This document shows, piece by piece, positions 1 through 6,951 of a stretch of DNA of 15,773 bases. Location: positions 1 to 15,773 of the forward strand of contig JAGBXG010000079.1 of assembly GCA_017629415.1 (NCBI GenBank), written 5' to 3'. Position numbers and translations under genes: made by a program. Position 1 is the first letter of the stretch. Each line of letters starts with the position of its first letter. The notes below the pieces were generated by a model. The model was not told the origin of the DNA, made no database searches, and was given only the letters and a program-made list of their open reading frames with translations. Source of the stretch: Pseudomonadota bacterium (GTDB taxonomy: Bacteria; Myxococcota; Bradymonadia; UBA4248).

Positions 1-819
1 AACGATGTACTTTCGGATGAAATTCGGTTGATTCAGGAAATCGCCGAATGTTCTGCACAGAATCGTCGAAGTCATGGGGCGATTGATATTGATTTGCCTG
101 AATTTAAGCTGACTTGGCATGCGGACGAACAGCGGTATTCGCTGCATCCCATCGAGCCTGGGATGATGAGTCGTCAGCTCGTGTCAGAGTGTATGATACT
201 GGCGAACAGTCTGGCGGCAGATTTTTGTGCCGAGCATCATATTCCTGCGCTTTACCGGCTTCAGCCGCCGCCTGTGAATATGCCGACAGAAGCTGAACTG
301 GAAGCTTTGCCGAACGATTTGATGCGTGCGTATGCCATGCGGCGTTGCATGCAGCCGGCATCTTCGTCCATGACACCTGGTTTTCATGCAGGTTTAGGGT
401 TGCCGCGTTACCTTCAGGCGACGAGTCCGCTTCGCCGGTATGCCGATTTGCTGTGTCATTACCAGCTTGAATCCTGGTTTGAAACGGGTGAGCCAAAATT
501 TGAAGCAGATGCTTTTAATGCCGTAATGTCAGAGACAGATTTGGGTTTATCGCATGCCAAATCTGCTTCTTCTGAGGCTTATCATACGGCTACGCTTGCC
601 TATCTTAAACAGTTGGGGAGTACACCGCTTGATGCTGTGATTGTGCAATATCTGACCGAACGCGGGGATATGGCACAGGTTGTTTTGGTGCAAACACAGC
701 TTCGCGTGAATGTTGCGACGAAAAATCGCTGGCCTTTGGGGACGATGTGCACGGTGTATATCGATAATGTTCAGCCTGAGGAAGGTGCGCTGATTGTGAA
801 ATTTGGGGAGTGTAAGTAG
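1..819 (+). CDS. RNB-domain exoribonuclease (RNase II/R family), 3' part
   Basis: This is the C-terminal part of a 3'-5' exoribonuclease of the RNase II/R superfamily, cytoplasmic enzymes that degrade RNA processively. The frame is open from base 1, so the gene begins outside the window; 272 residues are visible. Visible RNB landmarks are GAIDIDLPE (about residues 26-34), the MILANSLAA helix (65-73) followed by an IPALYR-Q strand, and the family signature TSPLRRYADL (about 141-150). The metal-binding aspartate cluster lies further N-terminal and is not seen. The last 60-70 residues look like a short S1-like beta domain ending GALIVKFGECK, with no basic tail. A TTG at 28 is not a credible start because the homology runs through it. 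It is the only plus-strand gene and converges on the glmU operon. Whether it is RNase II, RNase R or a related subgroup cannot be decided without the N-terminus. Confidence 0.88.
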   Translation, partial: NDVLSDEIRLIQEIAECSAQNRRSHGAIDIDLPEFKLTWHADEQRYSLHPIEPGMMSRQLVSECMILANSLAADFCAEHHIPALYRLQPPPVNMPTEAELEALPNDLMRAYAMRRCMQPASSSMTPGFHAGLGLPRYLQATSPLRRYADLLCHYQLESWFETGEPKFEADAFNAVMSETDLGLSHAKSASSEAYHTATLAYLKQLGSTPLDAVIVQYLTERGDMAQVVLVQTQLRVNVATKNRWPLGTMCTVYIDNVQPEEGALIVKFGECK

Positions 820-910
820 GGCAGGAAACACCGAGCTAAGTTTTTAACGCGAGTGTTTCGAGCGCATGGACGAGAAAGTTTTTTTGGGGAAAAAGGTTTT
901 ATCATGCATA

Positions 911-953
911 AAAAAGCCCGGCTATGTCGGCTTTTAGCCTCCATACGCCGGGC
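911..953 (-). terminator. Rho-independent terminator of the glmU operon
   Basis: On the minus strand, GCCCGGC (953-947) pairs with GCCGGGC (922-916) and is followed by a run of six or more T (916-911). A smaller GGCT-AAA-AGCC hairpin (939-929) sits inside the loop. The structure lies about 60 bp after the glmU stop. On the plus strand AAAAGCC (912-918) can pair with GGCTTTT (929-935), so it may also end transcripts from the ribonuclease gene, which converges on this site. It overlaps copy 1 of the palindromic repeat family. Confidence 0.7.
921..948 (+). repeat. Palindromic REP-like element, copy 1
   Basis: The element has the frame GCTAT (921-925), a short hairpin and ATACGC (943-948). The hairpin arms are GGCT (929-932) and AGCC (936-939) with a TTT loop. 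The outer GCTAT and ATACGC arms pair as GC-TAT/ATA-GC with one bulged C. It forms a tandem pair with copy 2, 42 bp away. Confidence 0.6.
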
Positions 954-962
954 GATTGCTTT

Positions 963-993
963 GCTATTTCGGCCTTTGGCCTCAATACGCGCC
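963..993 (+). repeat. Palindromic REP-like element, copy 2
   Basis: It has the same frame as copy 1: GCTAT (963-967), hairpin GGCC (971-974)/GGCC (978-981) with a TTT loop, and ATACGC (985-990) followed by GCC. Bases 969-990 match 927-948 at 19 of 22 positions. Two of the three differences are a compensating pair (T:A in copy 1, C:G here). The element lies 17 bp beyond the glmU stop. Confidence 0.6.
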
Positions 994-1009
994 GCATTTT
1001 GATGTGTTT

Positions 1010-1759
1010 TTACAAGCTGAGTTTTTTTCTCCAGGCTTGTGCGGCGGTCAGTTCATCGGGGGTATTGACGCCCATCAGTTCGCCGGGATCTTCGGCGATG
1101 ACGGGTTGAACGGGGATATTTTCGCGGTTGGCGATTTCGACGATATCGGTGAAATAGTATTCGCCGGCGGCATTATTATTGTCGATTTGCGGGATAGCAG
1201 TTTCGAGGAATGCCATGGGCATACTGTAGATGCCGGCGTTGACTTCGCGAATGGCGATTTCTTCGGGTGTACAATCTTTGAATTCGACGATGCGTGCGAC
1301 GGTGCCGTCATTATTTCTGACGATACGTCCATATGCGGCGGGTTCATCTCTGACCATGGTGAGGCAGTAGACGAGTTTTTGCGCACGTTTGAGCATAATT
1401 TTTTTGAGTGTTGAGGCCTGCAGATTGGGGAGGTCTCCGAGCAAGATGACGGCATAACGCGGTTTCAGTTCTTGCAGTTTGGGGATTGCGGAACGGACGG
1501 CGTCGCCGGTACCGCGAGGCTCTTCCTGTACTGCGATTTCGATATTCAGTGCGTGTCCGTCCCTCGCGAGATGTGCGCGGATGTCATTGGATTGTGGTCC
1601 GATGACGACAACGATATTTTCGATACCCGCGAGTTGGCAGGCATCGAGCATCCAATCGAGAATGGGGCGATCGGCGACTTTGTGAAGCACTTTGCTTTGC
1701 ATGGAGTGCATGCGTTTGCCTCGGCCAGCAGCCAAAATGACGGCGACGACATCTTTCAT
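1010..1759 (-). CDS. glmU: GlmU-type UDP-GlcNAc uridylyltransferase (pyrophosphorylase domain only)
   Basis: This is a nucleotidyltransferase of the GlmU N-terminal type, expected to make UDP-GlcNAc from GlcNAc-1-phosphate and UTP for peptidoglycan and lipopolysaccharide. The 249 residues carry the GlmU landmarks in order: LAAGRGKRM (9-17), lysine in SKVLHKV (23), QEE with GTGDA (78-87), the metal-binding GD of LLGDLP (106-111), YGR (143-145), EFKD (159-162), VNAG (173-176), NNNAAGEYYFTD (194-205) and the metal-ligand asparagine of GVN (232). Bifunctional GlmU is about 450 residues. The left-handed beta-helix acetyltransferase half is absent, with a clean TAA after residue 249, so acetylation must be encoded elsewhere or the substrate differs. 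It is last in the five-gene run. The gap to queD is 9 bp, and its ribosome binding site (GAGGA) lies in the last queD codons. It could be a GlmU-like sugar-phosphate nucleotidyltransferase of another specificity. Confidence 0.85.
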   Translation of the reverse strand: MKDVVAVILAAGRGKRMHSMQSKVLHKVADRPILDWMLDACQLAGIENIVVVIGPQSNDIRAHLARDGHALNIEIAVQEEPRGTGDAVRSAIPKLQELKPRYAVILLGDLPNLQASTLKKIMLKRAQKLVYCLTMVRDEPAAYGRIVRNNDGTVARIVEFKDCTPEEIAIREVNAGIYSMPMAFLETAIPQIDNNNAAGEYYFTDIVEIANRENIPVQPVIAEDPGELMGVNTPDELTAAQAWRKKLSL

Positions 1760-1768
1760 AATTCAGAC

Positions 1769-2128
1769 CTATTCCTCGTATCGCGCACTTGAAGTGCAAG
1801 TTTCATGGACATAAATAGCGGAGAGGCATGGGAGTTGTTTTTTCAAACGGTTATAAATCCATGCGGCCAATATTTCCGAGGTGGGATTTTCCAAGCCTTC
1901 GATTTCATTCAGATAGTAGTGATCGAGGACGGCATGCAGAGGTTTCCATGCTTCTGTAATTTCTGCGAAGTCGACGACCATTCCTGTGTCAGGATTGACG
2001 TCACCTGTGACGATGACATCGATTTGATAGCTGTGTCCGTGAAGTCGTGCACATTTATGTCCTTCCGGGACTTTTGGGAGTCTGTGTGCGGCTTCGAAGC
2101 GAAAAGTTTTCGACAATGTTGTTGGCAT
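1769..2128 (-). CDS. queD: 6-carboxy-5,6,7,8-tetrahydropterin synthase QueD
   Basis: QueD converts 7,8-dihydroneopterin triphosphate to 6-carboxytetrahydropterin, an early step of 7-deazaguanine (preQ0/queuosine) synthesis in the cytoplasm. The 119-residue length is normal. Visible features of the 6-pyruvoyl-tetrahydropterin synthase/QueD fold are zinc ligands His15 (FEAAHRLP), His30 and His32 (LHGHSY), the catalytic cysteine Cys26 just before them, VVDF (51-54), LDH (68-70), the NPTSE turn (81-85) and a late VHET strand holding the substrate-binding glutamate. The start at 2128 has an AAGGG ribosome site about 9 bp upstream. It lies 39 bp after queE and 9 bp before glmU, consistent with co-transcription. 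The archaeal or eukaryotic pterin-synthase function is less likely given the adjacent queE. Confidence 0.93.
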   Translation of the reverse strand: MPTTLSKTFRFEAAHRLPKVPEGHKCARLHGHSYQIDVIVTGDVNPDTGMVVDFAEITEAWKPLHAVLDHYYLNEIEGLENPTSEILAAWIYNRLKKQLPCLSAIYVHETCTSSARYEE

Positions 2129-2167
2129 ATACTCAACCCTTTAATGCAATCATTGACGAGCGCAAGA

Positions 2168-2818
2168 TTACACGCCTCGCGCGTCTGGATCCCAAATCAC
2201 CTTATGGATTTGTAAATTTAGGCGAATGGGCAACTGACTTTCACATATCCAAGTGACGAGTTCGGCAGGAGCGAGTTCGTCCCAGACTGGTGAGAAATGT
2301 ATTATAACACGTGTAAAAGCTTTGTACTGATGAAGTTTTTGAATACACCAGTCAAAATCTTCGCGATTGGCGACAACGCATTTGATTTCGTCGGTATTTC
2401 GCCAATTTTCGGCATAATGCATCCAGATATTTTCTGGATGTATGACATGGCTTCCTGGCGGTTTAAGGTCAATGATGCGGTGTACACCTTGTGGAACGTC
2501 ATCGAGCGGCATGGAGCCGTTTGTTTCGAGGAGGACAGTTTTTCCTTTTTTCAGGAGCCATGCCATGAGCTGGCAAGCCAGCTGAGATTGGCACATGGGT
2601 TCCCCGCCGGTCAGTTCAACGAGATTGCAGTTCAGCTGTTCGATTTTATCGATGACTTCTTCGACGAGTAAGTTTTGTCCGCCTTCGTAGGCATATTGTG
2701 TATCGCACCATCGGCATCGGAGGTTGCATCCGGCCAATCTGACGAAGATACAGGGCTGTCCTGCGAAGCTGGATTCGCCCTGTACAGATTTAAAGATTTC
2801 ACATACACGCAGGAACAT
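2168..2818 (-). CDS. queE: 7-carboxy-7-deazaguanine synthase QueE (radical SAM)
   Basis: QueE is a radical SAM enzyme that contracts the ring of 6-carboxytetrahydropterin, the QueD product, to 7-carboxy-7-deazaguanine. The N-terminus shows the QueE-type signature FKSVQGES (9-16), then the iron-sulfur motif C31-x3-C35-x2-C38 in AGCNLRCRWCDT. TGGEP (70-74) is the usual SAM-contacting strand and LLETNGS (96-102) the next conserved strand. The length of 216 residues is normal. The ATG at 2818 is preceded by AAGGAA about 9 bp upstream, and the gap to the upstream btpA-like gene is 14 bp. QueC and QueF, which complete preQ0/preQ1 formation, are not in this window. Confidence 0.95.
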   Translation of the reverse strand: MFLRVCEIFKSVQGESSFAGQPCIFVRLAGCNLRCRWCDTQYAYEGGQNLLVEEVIDKIEQLNCNLVELTGGEPMCQSQLACQLMAWLLKKGKTVLLETNGSMPLDDVPQGVHRIIDLKPPGSHVIHPENIWMHYAENWRNTDEIKCVVANREDFDWCIQKLHQYKAFTRVIIHFSPVWDELAPAELVTWICESQLPIRLNLQIHKVIWDPDARGV

Positions 2819-2832
2819 ATTTGGGGGTTCCT

Positions 2833-3624
2833 TTATTGTGCCAGTGCTTTGGCGATAGCCGCGACTCTTGCGGCTTCAACCGGGTTACGCCAGTTGCCGT
2901 CGATTTTGATGGATGTGCCGACGATGAGGCCGTCAGCAGCGGCACCAAATTTGGCGGCATTATCGACGGTGATGCCGGAACCGATGATGACGGGGAGGTT
3001 TGCCGGTCTGACTTTGGCGACATCTTCGATATGTGCTTCACATCCGGTAGAGACGCCGGTGACGATGAGGGCATCTGCGCCACAGAATTCAAAGCCATGT
3101 GCGAGGTCTTCGAGGCGTGCATCGGCGGTAATGGCATGGCAAGCGTGTTTTTTCTGGACATCGGCCCAAACTTTGACTTGTGAGCCCAGGGCTTTACGGA
3201 GTCGCAAAACTTCGGCGGCAGAAGCATTCATGAGTCCTTCGTCGGCGACATGGGCATAGGCGAAAGCTTCGGCGCGGATGAACTGTGCGCCGGCGCATGT
3301 GGCCAGTCCCATGGCTTCTTTGTTTGCGCCGGCCAAAACTTGTACGCCGACGGGCAAATCAAACCGCGAGACGATGCGATCGGTGGCAATGGCCATGGCA
3401 GCGACGATTTCGGGGCCCACATGGCCGTTGAGGTAGGGGAGGTCTGCCATATTTTCGATGAGTAAGGCATCGCAGCCATTGGCGGCCAGTGTTTCGGCAT
3501 CGCGCAAAGCTGCATCCAAAATGGCCGGCATTTCCATGCTGTTTCCCGGGGTTCCCGGCAGAGCTCGGAGGTGGATCATGCCGATAAAGGCGCATTTATT
3601 TTTCTGATTTGGAAAAAGTTTCAT
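2833..3624 (-). CDS. BtpA/SgcQ family TIM-barrel protein
   Basis: This 263-residue protein matches the BtpA family (Pfam BtpA; includes cyanobacterial photosystem I biogenesis protein BtpA and enterobacterial SgcQ), TIM-barrel-like proteins whose reaction is not established. The diagnostic N-terminal strand is IGMIHLRALPGTPG (14-27). It is followed by an IENMADLPY segment (56-64) and a C-terminal PVIIGSGIT phosphate-binding-like loop. No signal peptide or membrane segment is visible, so it is probably cytoplasmic. A photosynthetic role is implausible here. The start at 3624 has AAGGAA upstream. It lies 33 bp after the GT51 gene and 14 bp before queE, so it belongs to the same transcription unit. 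The family call is firm; the function is unknown, and a nucleotide- or sugar-phosphate-related role is only a guess from the fold and neighbours. Confidence 0.88.
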   Translation of the reverse strand: MKLFPNQKNKCAFIGMIHLRALPGTPGNSMEMPAILDAALRDAETLAANGCDALLIENMADLPYLNGHVGPEIVAAMAIATDRIVSRFDLPVGVQVLAGANKEAMGLATCAGAQFIRAEAFAYAHVADEGLMNASAAEVLRLRKALGSQVKVWADVQKKHACHAITADARLEDLAHGFEFCGADALIVTGVSTGCEAHIEDVAKVRPANLPVIIGSGITVDNAAKFGAAADGLIVGTSIKIDGNWRNPVEAARVAAIAKALAQ

Positions 3625-3657
3625 GAGTTTTCCTTATTCGTGGCAAGGAGGCAACAG

Positions 3658-6600
3658 TTAATCGACTGTTTTGTTGGGCACAAAAGGTTCAAATATCGCA
3701 GCGGAGGGTTCCAGTATATCTGTATCTGAGAGTTCGCCGTCCAAGGCACCGCCTCGGTAGCCGCATGTTGTTTGTCTGCGCTCAAAGAGCGGTGAGCCGT
3801 CTGGTGTATAGAGTTCGGGCTGATAGGCGTAAACCAGCGTGTCTTTGGGATTGGGCACATAAAACGTGAGCAAGCCGTTATCGATCATGAGCTGGAGACT
3901 GTCTTGAGGCGGGCAGCAGGGTTCAAAAGGCACTGGTTTGTTCATGCGCGCATATTTTTCGCGTGTTTTAGCAATGACTTCAGGATCGCATTTACGGCGA
4001 TACATTTCCTGGATATAGAAATTCATTGTTTTTTGGATGCCGCGTTCGAGCGTGGGCTGTAAGCGGTATATGGCACCTTTTCGCGGATTGGGAATGATGG
4101 CCATGAGGAAGGCGCATTCCTTGAGCGACAGATCCTGACTGCGTTTGCCGAAATAATATTTGGCAGCTTCTTCAATGCCGTAAATTTCAGGGCCGAATTC
4201 AATGATATTGAAGTAGAGCTCCATGATGCGTTGTTTGGGAATTTGAACGATGGATTCCATCAGCCATGTATAAATGACTTCCTGGGCTTTTCGCGAGATG
4301 GTTTTGGTTCTGCCAAAGAACAGGTTTTTGATGAGCTGCATGCTGATGGTGGAAGCGCCTCGGGTGAAGGATTGGCGTGTGACATTTTTTTCGAGGGCAG
4401 CTTTGATTTGCAGCGGACTGAACCCGGCATGAGTGAAGAAAGAGCCGTCTTCGGTCGTTGTAATGAGCTGTACGAGCCAGGGATTAAGATCGTCGAAGAG
4501 CACCCAATGCGGATATTGCTGCCGGATGTCTTCGGCGGTTATACCGGGCACATAGACGGGCAAATTATTGATGGTGACGGGATATATAGATGGCGGAATG
4601 ATGATTTCGTGGGGCATGAGCGCATTGGGATCAATGACGGTATGTGTCAATCCTTGGTTAAGCGTCATGAGGTCGCGGTTGACAGGCCATGTCAATACGC
4701 CGAAATCTTCTGAAGGCGTCAGATTAAATTTATGGCGTGTTTCTGAAAGTGCTCCCAGGAATCCGGTGGCTTCAAATTCAATGCCAATCATACCTTGCCA
4801 TGTGAGGCCATCGAGATCGGTGCGCAGGGCATGGGGGATGGCATCGAAAAGCTGCTGCATGGGTTGTGGTGGCAATTGAATGGAGAAATCGAATTTCCAG
4901 TCATCGACAATTTTGGGCAGGGTATTGGAACGTGCACGAGTTTTGCGTTGTGCTTTGTCCAGAGACATCGCGAGTGTCAGGTTTGTTCCGTTTGTTTTGA
5001 GCTGGATATTTTCAAATTTGAACTGATTTTGTGTCAGATTTGCGCTGATATCGAAGGCGGCGGATCCGTTTAGTGCGATGGGTTCTGGGCTGATAAGCTC
5101 GTGCGACCAGACAAGGTCTTTGAGATTGAAAGCAGTTGCCAGTTTGAGATCTTTAGACTTGATATTGACGTCATATTGGAAATTGGCATCAAAAGTTGTG
5201 TTATCGAAATTGAAAGTGGGCAGCAGTTTGAACAGGAGATTGTTTTCATCGCCGGTTTCGGCATTTTTTGCGGTCATGCCGGCTTGTGTTTTGTGCATGT
5301 TGTCGGCAGAGCGCATGGGATGTATGGTGAGGCCGCCTTTGACTTGTTCGCTGCCCATATCATAGACGCCATTGAGTTCTATTTGTGTGATGATGGGAGA
5401 TTGGAACTGCCATGAAATGAGATAATCGACGGCTTTTCTGATGCTTCGGTAGCCGACTTCGAGCTGTATGTGATCGATTTGAGTATCGGCTAAAGGAATG
5501 ACGCGTTGATCTTCGATTTGAATTTGTCCATCGGTGATGAACATGCGCTGTGAGAAGAAGTAGTCTTTGAGATCTTTTTGGGGTTTATCGGTTTGAATGA
5601 CGCTGTCTATGGCACCTTTTGCCATGTCGCCGGCGATATTTTCGCTGCCGGCGGCGGCGGCTTGGATACCGGCGGCAATGGCGGCTTTGGCTGCTTCGGC
5701 GGCTATTTCTTTGGCTTTATCGGTGGTGGCAGTTTTGAGCGAAGACCCCCATCCTTTGACGAAATTTTCACTGAAAGAGAGTGCCAGATTGTAAAGTGCG
5801 GAGCCGTCATCACGGATATAATCGTGAATTTGTGGTTTGGTGAGTTCAAATTCTTTGAGGTAGACGCCGCTGACTTTTTTGGGGGGGATTGTCATCAGGC
5901 GTGCGCGTGTATTTTCGATATGGACGAGTGTGTTGTCATTTTCAGACACATTTAAGCCGGCGATTTCAAAGGTGGTGGGCAAAGTGAGGCTGACAGATTT
6001 GAATGCAAGTTTTCCTTTGTCATGGCGCATGAGTGCCGGAACCGTTCCGCTATTGGAGATGGGCTGAGTTACAGAAATCATTCCTTCTTTGCTATTTTTG
6101 ATATTGCCGCTGATTTCTGCGTTGTATGTCGTGCGTGTGCCGGATTCATCGAGGAGTATGGAAAGCTGTCCTTGCACGTCGTAGAAATCCGGATTGTTTT
6201 TGGACGGTACATAGGCCATATTGGCGGCCGACACGGCGCTGATTTCGAGGTTATCATTGATTCTTGCCGGGGGCATTGAGACGGCCACGCGTTCCACGGT
6301 GACGGCGGGCAGCGGTGTGATAAAACGTTTCCATGCTGGTGTTGTTTTGGGCTTTTTAGGGTCTTCGGATTTCCGTGCTATGATTTTTTGCACGATGTCA
6401 TCGAAATTGGAAACGCCGTCTGTCATTCTGATGTGGATATCGAGGTCACCGATTTGAATGGACTGGATGGCGAATGATGAGCCCAGTGGCAAGTTTGTCA
6501 GCGTGATTTCGACGTCATCGAGTGCAACGCCTGTGCGTTCTGGGGCGTGTTGATCGGAGATTTGAATGCGTTGTATTTGGGCGCTTTTGATACCTGTCAG

Positions 6601-6780
6601 TTTGATATCACTGATTTCGACATGCCGTCCGATTTTATTTTCGGTTTGTGTGAGCATATCGTTGACATAATTTTCGATGAGTGCAGGTGCAATGATAAAC
6701 CAAACGAGCGCAATGATTGCCAATAGGGCACACAGAATAAGGATGGCAATCAGTCGGACGCGTTTGCTGTTAAGCGCCAT
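3658..6780 (-). CDS. Membrane-anchored GT51 peptidoglycan glycosyltransferase with large AsmA-like N-terminal region
   Basis: This 1040-residue protein carries a family 51 glycosyltransferase domain, which polymerises lipid II into glycan chains at the outer face of the inner membrane. A single membrane helix (about 9-33) leads into roughly 700 residues rich in beta-strand-like alternation, resembling AsmA/TamB-type repeats (for example 54-120). An alanine-rich helical insert lies at about 355-395. The five GT51 motifs are intact: EDGSFFTHAGF with catalytic Glu777, GASTISMQLIKNLF (808-821), QRIMELYFN with second Glu854, GIEEAAKYYFGK (868-879) and ECAFLMAIIPNP (888-899). There is no transpeptidase domain. 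Monofunctional MtgA-type enzymes are about 240 residues and bifunctional class A PBPs 700-850, so this architecture is unusual. The ATG at 6780 follows GGAG, inside a 10-bp palindrome (6781-6790). It heads the run btpA-queE-queD-glmU. The AsmA-like call is by pattern only. Confidence 0.87.
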   Translation of the reverse strand: MALNSKRVRLIAILILCALLAIIALVWFIIAPALIENYVNDMLTQTENKIGRHVEISDIKLTGIKSAQIQRIQISDQHAPERTGVALDDVEITLTNLPLGSSFAIQSIQIGDLDIHIRMTDGVSNFDDIVQKIIARKSEDPKKPKTTPAWKRFITPLPAVTVERVAVSMPPARINDNLEISAVSAANMAYVPSKNNPDFYDVQGQLSILLDESGTRTTYNAEISGNIKNSKEGMISVTQPISNSGTVPALMRHDKGKLAFKSVSLTLPTTFEIAGLNVSENDNTLVHIENTRARLMTIPPKKVSGVYLKEFELTKPQIHDYIRDDGSALYNLALSFSENFVKGWGSSLKTATTDKAKEIAAEAAKAAIAAGIQAAAAGSENIAGDMAKGAIDSVIQTDKPQKDLKDYFFSQRMFITDGQIQIEDQRVIPLADTQIDHIQLEVGYRSIRKAVDYLISWQFQSPIITQIELNGVYDMGSEQVKGGLTIHPMRSADNMHKTQAGMTAKNAETGDENNLLFKLLPTFNFDNTTFDANFQYDVNIKSKDLKLATAFNLKDLVWSHELISPEPIALNGSAAFDISANLTQNQFKFENIQLKTNGTNLTLAMSLDKAQRKTRARSNTLPKIVDDWKFDFSIQLPPQPMQQLFDAIPHALRTDLDGLTWQGMIGIEFEATGFLGALSETRHKFNLTPSEDFGVLTWPVNRDLMTLNQGLTHTVIDPNALMPHEIIIPPSIYPVTINNLPVYVPGITAEDIRQQYPHWVLFDDLNPWLVQLITTTEDGSFFTHAGFSPLQIKAALEKNVTRQSFTRGASTISMQLIKNLFFGRTKTISRKAQEVIYTWLMESIVQIPKQRIMELYFNIIEFGPEIYGIEEAAKYYFGKRSQDLSLKECAFLMAIIPNPRKGAIYRLQPTLERGIQKTMNFYIQEMYRRKCDPEVIAKTREKYARMNKPVPFEPCCPPQDSLQLMIDNGLLTFYVPNPKDTLVYAYQPELYTPDGSPLFERRQTTCGYRGGALDGELSDTDILEPSAAIFEPFVPNKTVD

Positions 6781-6841
6781 GGAGATCTCCAGTTTGATGA
6801 CGTTGAAGATTTATTGGGCATCGCAAGAGATAAGGAGTGCA

Positions 6842-6865
6842 GCGCGTATTTGCGCAGCAAATAGC
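6842..6865 (-). repeat. Palindromic REP-like element, copy 3
   Basis: Read on the minus strand it runs GCTAT (6865-6861), hairpin TTGC/GCAA (6860-6857 and 6853-6850) and ATACGC (6849-6844). It has the same frame as copies 1, 2, 4 and 5 but an unrelated hairpin sequence whose arms are still complementary. Confidence 0.55.
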
Positions 6866-6874
6866 GATGCGGCG

Positions 6875-6913
6875 GCGCGTATCGTCCGAGGCCGGAACGG
6901 CTGAGGCGATAGC
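6875..6913 (-). repeat. Palindromic REP-like element, copy 4
   Basis: Read on the minus strand it runs GCTAT (6913-6909), a longer insert with arms GCCG (6901-6898) and CGGC (6894-6891), and ATACGC (6882-6877) followed by GCC. It lies in tandem with copy 3. GGCGCGTAT (6874-6882) is the exact complement of ATACGCGCC (985-993) in copy 2. Confidence 0.55.
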
Positions 6914-6927
6914 GCAGCCTTTTTTTT
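6899..6927 (+). terminator. Terminator-like hairpin plus T8 on the plus strand
   Basis: GGCTG (6899-6903) can pair with CAGCC (6915-6919), followed directly by eight T (6920-6927). This has the shape of a rho-independent terminator reading rightward, but no plus-strand gene lies upstream of it. It overlaps repeat copy 4 and may be incidental to it. Confidence 0.3.
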
Positions 6928-6951
6928 GGAAGATAAAATGAGATACATTTT

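Noticed and set aside
956..1414. 152-codon plus-strand frame over glmU
   Set aside because: It is antisense to intact GlmU motifs and starts inside the repeat/terminator region.
2129..2167. queE-queD gap considered for a preQ1 riboswitch
   Set aside because: It is only 39 bp, with no recognisable preQ1 aptamer hairpin or A-rich tail, and it lies inside the operon rather than ahead of it.
6781..6790. GGAGATCTCC palindrome next to the GT51 start codon
   Set aside because: It contains the ordinary ribosome site GGAG at normal spacing. A 10-bp palindrome with no loop is weak evidence for an operator.
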